Source of the DNA: Pacificispira sp033344895 | GTDB lineage: Bacteria; Pseudomonadota; Alphaproteobacteria; UBA8366; Aestuariispiraceae | Length of the DNA stretch: 64,000 bases | Direction of reading: 5' to 3' | NCBI GenBank assembly: GCA_965229685.1 | Contig: OZ245920.1 | Coordinates: 2,604,001-2,668,000 of the forward strand | Part shown: in pieces, positions 62,303-64,000 of the stretch | Position numbering within the stretch: the first letter of the stretch is position 1 | Layout: each line of letters begins with the position of its first letter | Notes under the pieces: generated by a model | What the model saw: the letters and a program-made list of their open reading frames with translations, nothing else | What the model was told of the DNA's origin: nothing | The model's database searches: none | Translations under genes and position numbers: made by a program

Positions 62303-63571
62303 ATGGCCCGTACTCCGTTGGCGATGCTGTTAGGGATAATGATGGGCCTGATCGTCGCTGCAGATTTCGCAGCGGCGGAAACGCGTATGGCGCTCGTGAT
62401 CGGCAATGGCAGTTATGCCACGGCCCCCTTGCAGAACCCGCCGAATGACGCGCGGCTGGTCGGGGACACCCTGGAAAGCCTGGGCTTCACTGTTTCCCGC
62501 CATTCCGATCTGGACCAGCGCGCCCTGAAGCGCGCCGTGCTGGATTACGGCGAGGCGTTGGCCGAGGCCGGGCCCGACACCATCAATGTGATCTTCTATG
62601 CCGGGCATGGCGTTCAGATTCAGGGGCGCAATTATCTGATCCCGGTAAAGGCGCAGATCGAACACGAACGCGACGTCCCCATCGAAGCGGTGGCCGCCGA
62701 CGAGATCCTGCAATCCATCGCCTATGCGGAGACCCAGCTCAACATCGTCATTCTCGACGCCTGTCGGAACAATCCCTATGCGCGCAGCTTCCGATCGTCG
62801 GAAACCGGGCTGGCGCGCATGGATGCACCGCGGGGAACGCTGCTCGCTTACTCGACCGCCCCGGGATCCGTCGCGGCGGACGGTACCGGGCGCTACAGCC
62901 CCTATGCGCGCGCGCTGGCCCGGGCCATGAACCTGCCCGGGCTGCCAATTGAGGAGGTCTTCAAGCGCGCCCGGATCGACGTCATGGAACATACCGCCGA
63001 ACGTCAGGTGCCCTGGGAAAGCTCGAGCCTGACCGGCAATTTCTCCTTCGTTCCCGCCGCTGCCGCAGGCGACGTGGCGGCGCAATCGCCCGAGGCCGTG
63101 TTCTGGAGCTCCATCGCCGCTCAGGACGATCCCGCCCTGTTTGAGGAATACCTGGCACGATATCCGGACGGGCTGTTCCGCAGCATCGCCGAAAGCCGCC
63201 TTGCAGCCCTGTCCGGCGCCGCATCCGCGCCACCACGTACCGCGCGTACCGGCCCTGTCCGGTTCAAACCGGGAACCTACGACCCCGCCATTCTGCGCAG
63301 CGAAACCGAATGTGCGGAAGTCCGGTTCCAATCGGTCACCCTGGAGCCGGAAAGCGGCAAGGGATTCTGGCTCCATCCGGATACCACCGGAATCGTGCAG
63401 TATCGTATCGAGGACGGCATCGTCGGCGTAAAGTTCAAGGGGACCCTGGTCAGCGAAACCCACGAAACCGTGCAGGTCCAGGGGGCGGACCTCTTTGTCC
63501 GAATGCGGGTCATCTATGCCGGAGGGGTCTGCAAGATCGCCTATTGGCTGAAAGGCGCCATCGGCCCGTAG
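62303..63571 (+). CDS. Secreted caspase-fold (peptidase C14) protein
   Basis: 422 residues; GGGAGGG lies 8 bases before the ATG. The signal peptide ends near FAAAE. The p20 domain is at about 28-245: MALVIGNGSYATAPLQNPPNDARLV, catalytic His102 in YAGHGVQ and Cys154 in ILDACRNNP, so probably active. The C-terminal 100 residues (about 322-422) form a separate beta-rich unit with two cysteines (TECAEV, GGVCKI), which I do not recognise. Bacterial caspase-like proteins of this layout are periplasmic or secreted; function mostly unknown. Confidence 0.88.
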   Translation: MARTPLAMLLGIMMGLIVAADFAAAETRMALVIGNGSYATAPLQNPPNDARLVGDTLESLGFTVSRHSDLDQRALKRAVLDYGEALAEAGPDTINVIFYAGHGVQIQGRNYLIPVKAQIEHERDVPIEAVAADEILQSIAYAETQLNIVILDACRNNPYARSFRSSETGLARMDAPRGTLLAYSTAPGSVAADGTGRYSPYARALARAMNLPGLPIEEVFKRARIDVMEHTAERQVPWESSSLTGNFSFVPAAAAGDVAAQSPEAVFWSSIAAQDDPALFEEYLARYPDGLFRSIAESRLAALSGAASAPPRTARTGPVRFKPGTYDPAILRSETECAEVRFQSVTLEPESGKGFWLHPDTTGIVQYRIEDGIVGVKFKGTLVSETHETVQVQGADLFVRMRVIYAGGVCKIAYWLKGAIGP

Positions 63572-63596
63572 GGACCGATTCCTTCCTTGCGATCCG

Positions 63597-63633
63597 TAAA
63601 AGACGAAACCCCCAGGTTTCCCTAGGGGTTTCG
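63597..63633 (-). terminator. Rho-independent terminator of the tRNA-Val gene
   Basis: Stem CGAAACCCC / GGGGTTTCG (63604-63612 with 63625-63633). On the minus strand it is followed by TCTTTTAC. It begins directly after the tRNA 3' end. Confidence 0.8.
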
Positions 63634-63634
63634 A

Positions 63635-63709
63635 TGGTGGGCGCGGCAAGGATTGAACTTGCGACCCCTGCGATGTCAACACAGTGCTCTCCCACTGAGC
63701 TACGCGCCC
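63635..63709 (-). tRNA. tRNA-Val (anticodon GAC), CCA encoded
   Basis: 75 bases. Acceptor stem GGGCGCG/CGCGCCC, D-arm GCTCAGTGGGAGAGC, anticodon stem CTGTG/CGCAG (one G-U pair) with loop TTGACAT, so anticodon GAC. The T-arm contains GGTCGCAAGTTCAATCC and the 3' end is A-CCA. It reads the valine codons GUC and GUU. Confidence 0.95.
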
Positions 63710-63870
63710 GCGTCTCTGTGGACGGCGCGGTGTTTAGCACCGGTTCCCGGGTCCATCAAGCATTTGATCGCAGGAAAATTCATCGAAACGACATCGGGGC
63801 CGGCAAAAGCTGGCACAGGCCTTGCTACGCCTGGGGTGAGAGAGAAGTTCTATCGAACGGGAGAGGTTCG

Positions 63871-64000
63871 ATGTTGCGCGTTTCCCTGGTCGCGGCGCTG
63901 CTTGGCGCCCTGCTGATTTCCGGACCGTCGGCCCGGGCGGAAGAACTTGCCGCCGCCCCGGCGGGCGCGATCGCGCCCGGCGCGCCCTCCACCAAGGACG
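63871..64000 (+). CDS. Partial exported protein at the right window edge
   Basis: The first 43 codons only. GGGAGAGG lies just upstream of the ATG. Reads MLRVSLVAALLGALLISGPSARA, a clear signal peptide, then an Ala/Pro/Gly-rich start of the mature protein (EELAAAPAGAIAPG). The rest is outside the window, so no function can be given. Confidence 0.7.
   Translation, partial: MLRVSLVAALLGALLISGPSARAEELAAAPAGAIAPGAPSTKD

Overview
This window comes from a GC-rich alphaproteobacterium, most likely of the Rhodospirillales type; I cannot name the genus. The evidence is the gene content: a 5-aminolevulinate synthase (C4 haem pathway), the tol-pal-cpoB-tilS-ftsH series behind yebC-ruvCAB-ybgC, the zapA block with a coiled-coil partner and a probable 6S RNA, a DivK-like regulator, and PAS_5-type and DUF3095 proteins. 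Coding density is high, many genes overlap by 4-11 bases, and I see no insertion sequences, prophage, CRISPR array or rRNA.

Left part (1-22 kb). A truncated glmM lies at the left edge. A four-gene glycan cluster follows (polyprenyl-phosphate glycosyltransferase, GT-C membrane glycosyltransferase, two methyltransferases), then a glutathione transferase and a DUF3095 protein with nucleotide-cyclase-like motifs. A long leftward block then carries envelope and DNA-repair genes: yebC, ruvC, ruvA, ruvB, ybgC, tolQ, tolR, tolA, tolB, pal, cpoB, tilS, ftsH. To the right sits a signalling module on the plus strand: one CheY-like receiver and two tandem paralogous Hpt-like proteins.

Middle part (21-43 kb). 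A leftward division/one-carbon block (DUF4164-type coiled coil, zapA, 6S RNA candidate, 5-formyl-THF cyclo-ligase, YmdB-type phosphodiesterase) is divergent from tkt-gap. Class I fba, a degenerate thiE-like gene and a PAS_5 gene follow about 4.9 kb later, with accessory genes in between and no pgk. Next come sthA, a DUF2059 protein, and the divergent epmA / efp-suhB pair. A three-gene cluster then encodes a periplasmic OmpA-domain protein, a MotA/TolQ-like channel protein and a MotB-like protein with a very long coiled coil.

Right part (42-64 kb). Ribokinase is divergent from a SpuC-like polyamine aminotransferase and hemA. A complete polyamine-type ABC transporter (ATPase, binding protein, two permeases) and a PadR-like regulator follow. 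A leftward set includes a DivK-like receiver, a GNAT enzyme, an S41 protease, a gamma-carbonic anhydrase, a VOC protein and a bacterial NADPH oxidase of the NOX5 type with three EF-hands. Divergent from it are a cytochrome c, an unknown exported protein and an aldo/keto reductase, then a DMT transporter, a dienelactone-hydrolase lipoprotein and a secreted caspase-fold protein. tRNA-Val(GAC) and a partial exported protein end the window.

The most interesting items are the MotA/MotB/OmpA cluster, the receiver plus twin Hpt module, the EF-hand NOX, and the cyclase-like DUF3095 protein. Start sites were re-chosen wherever the longest reading frame extended upstream of the likely start; alternatives are given in the entries.
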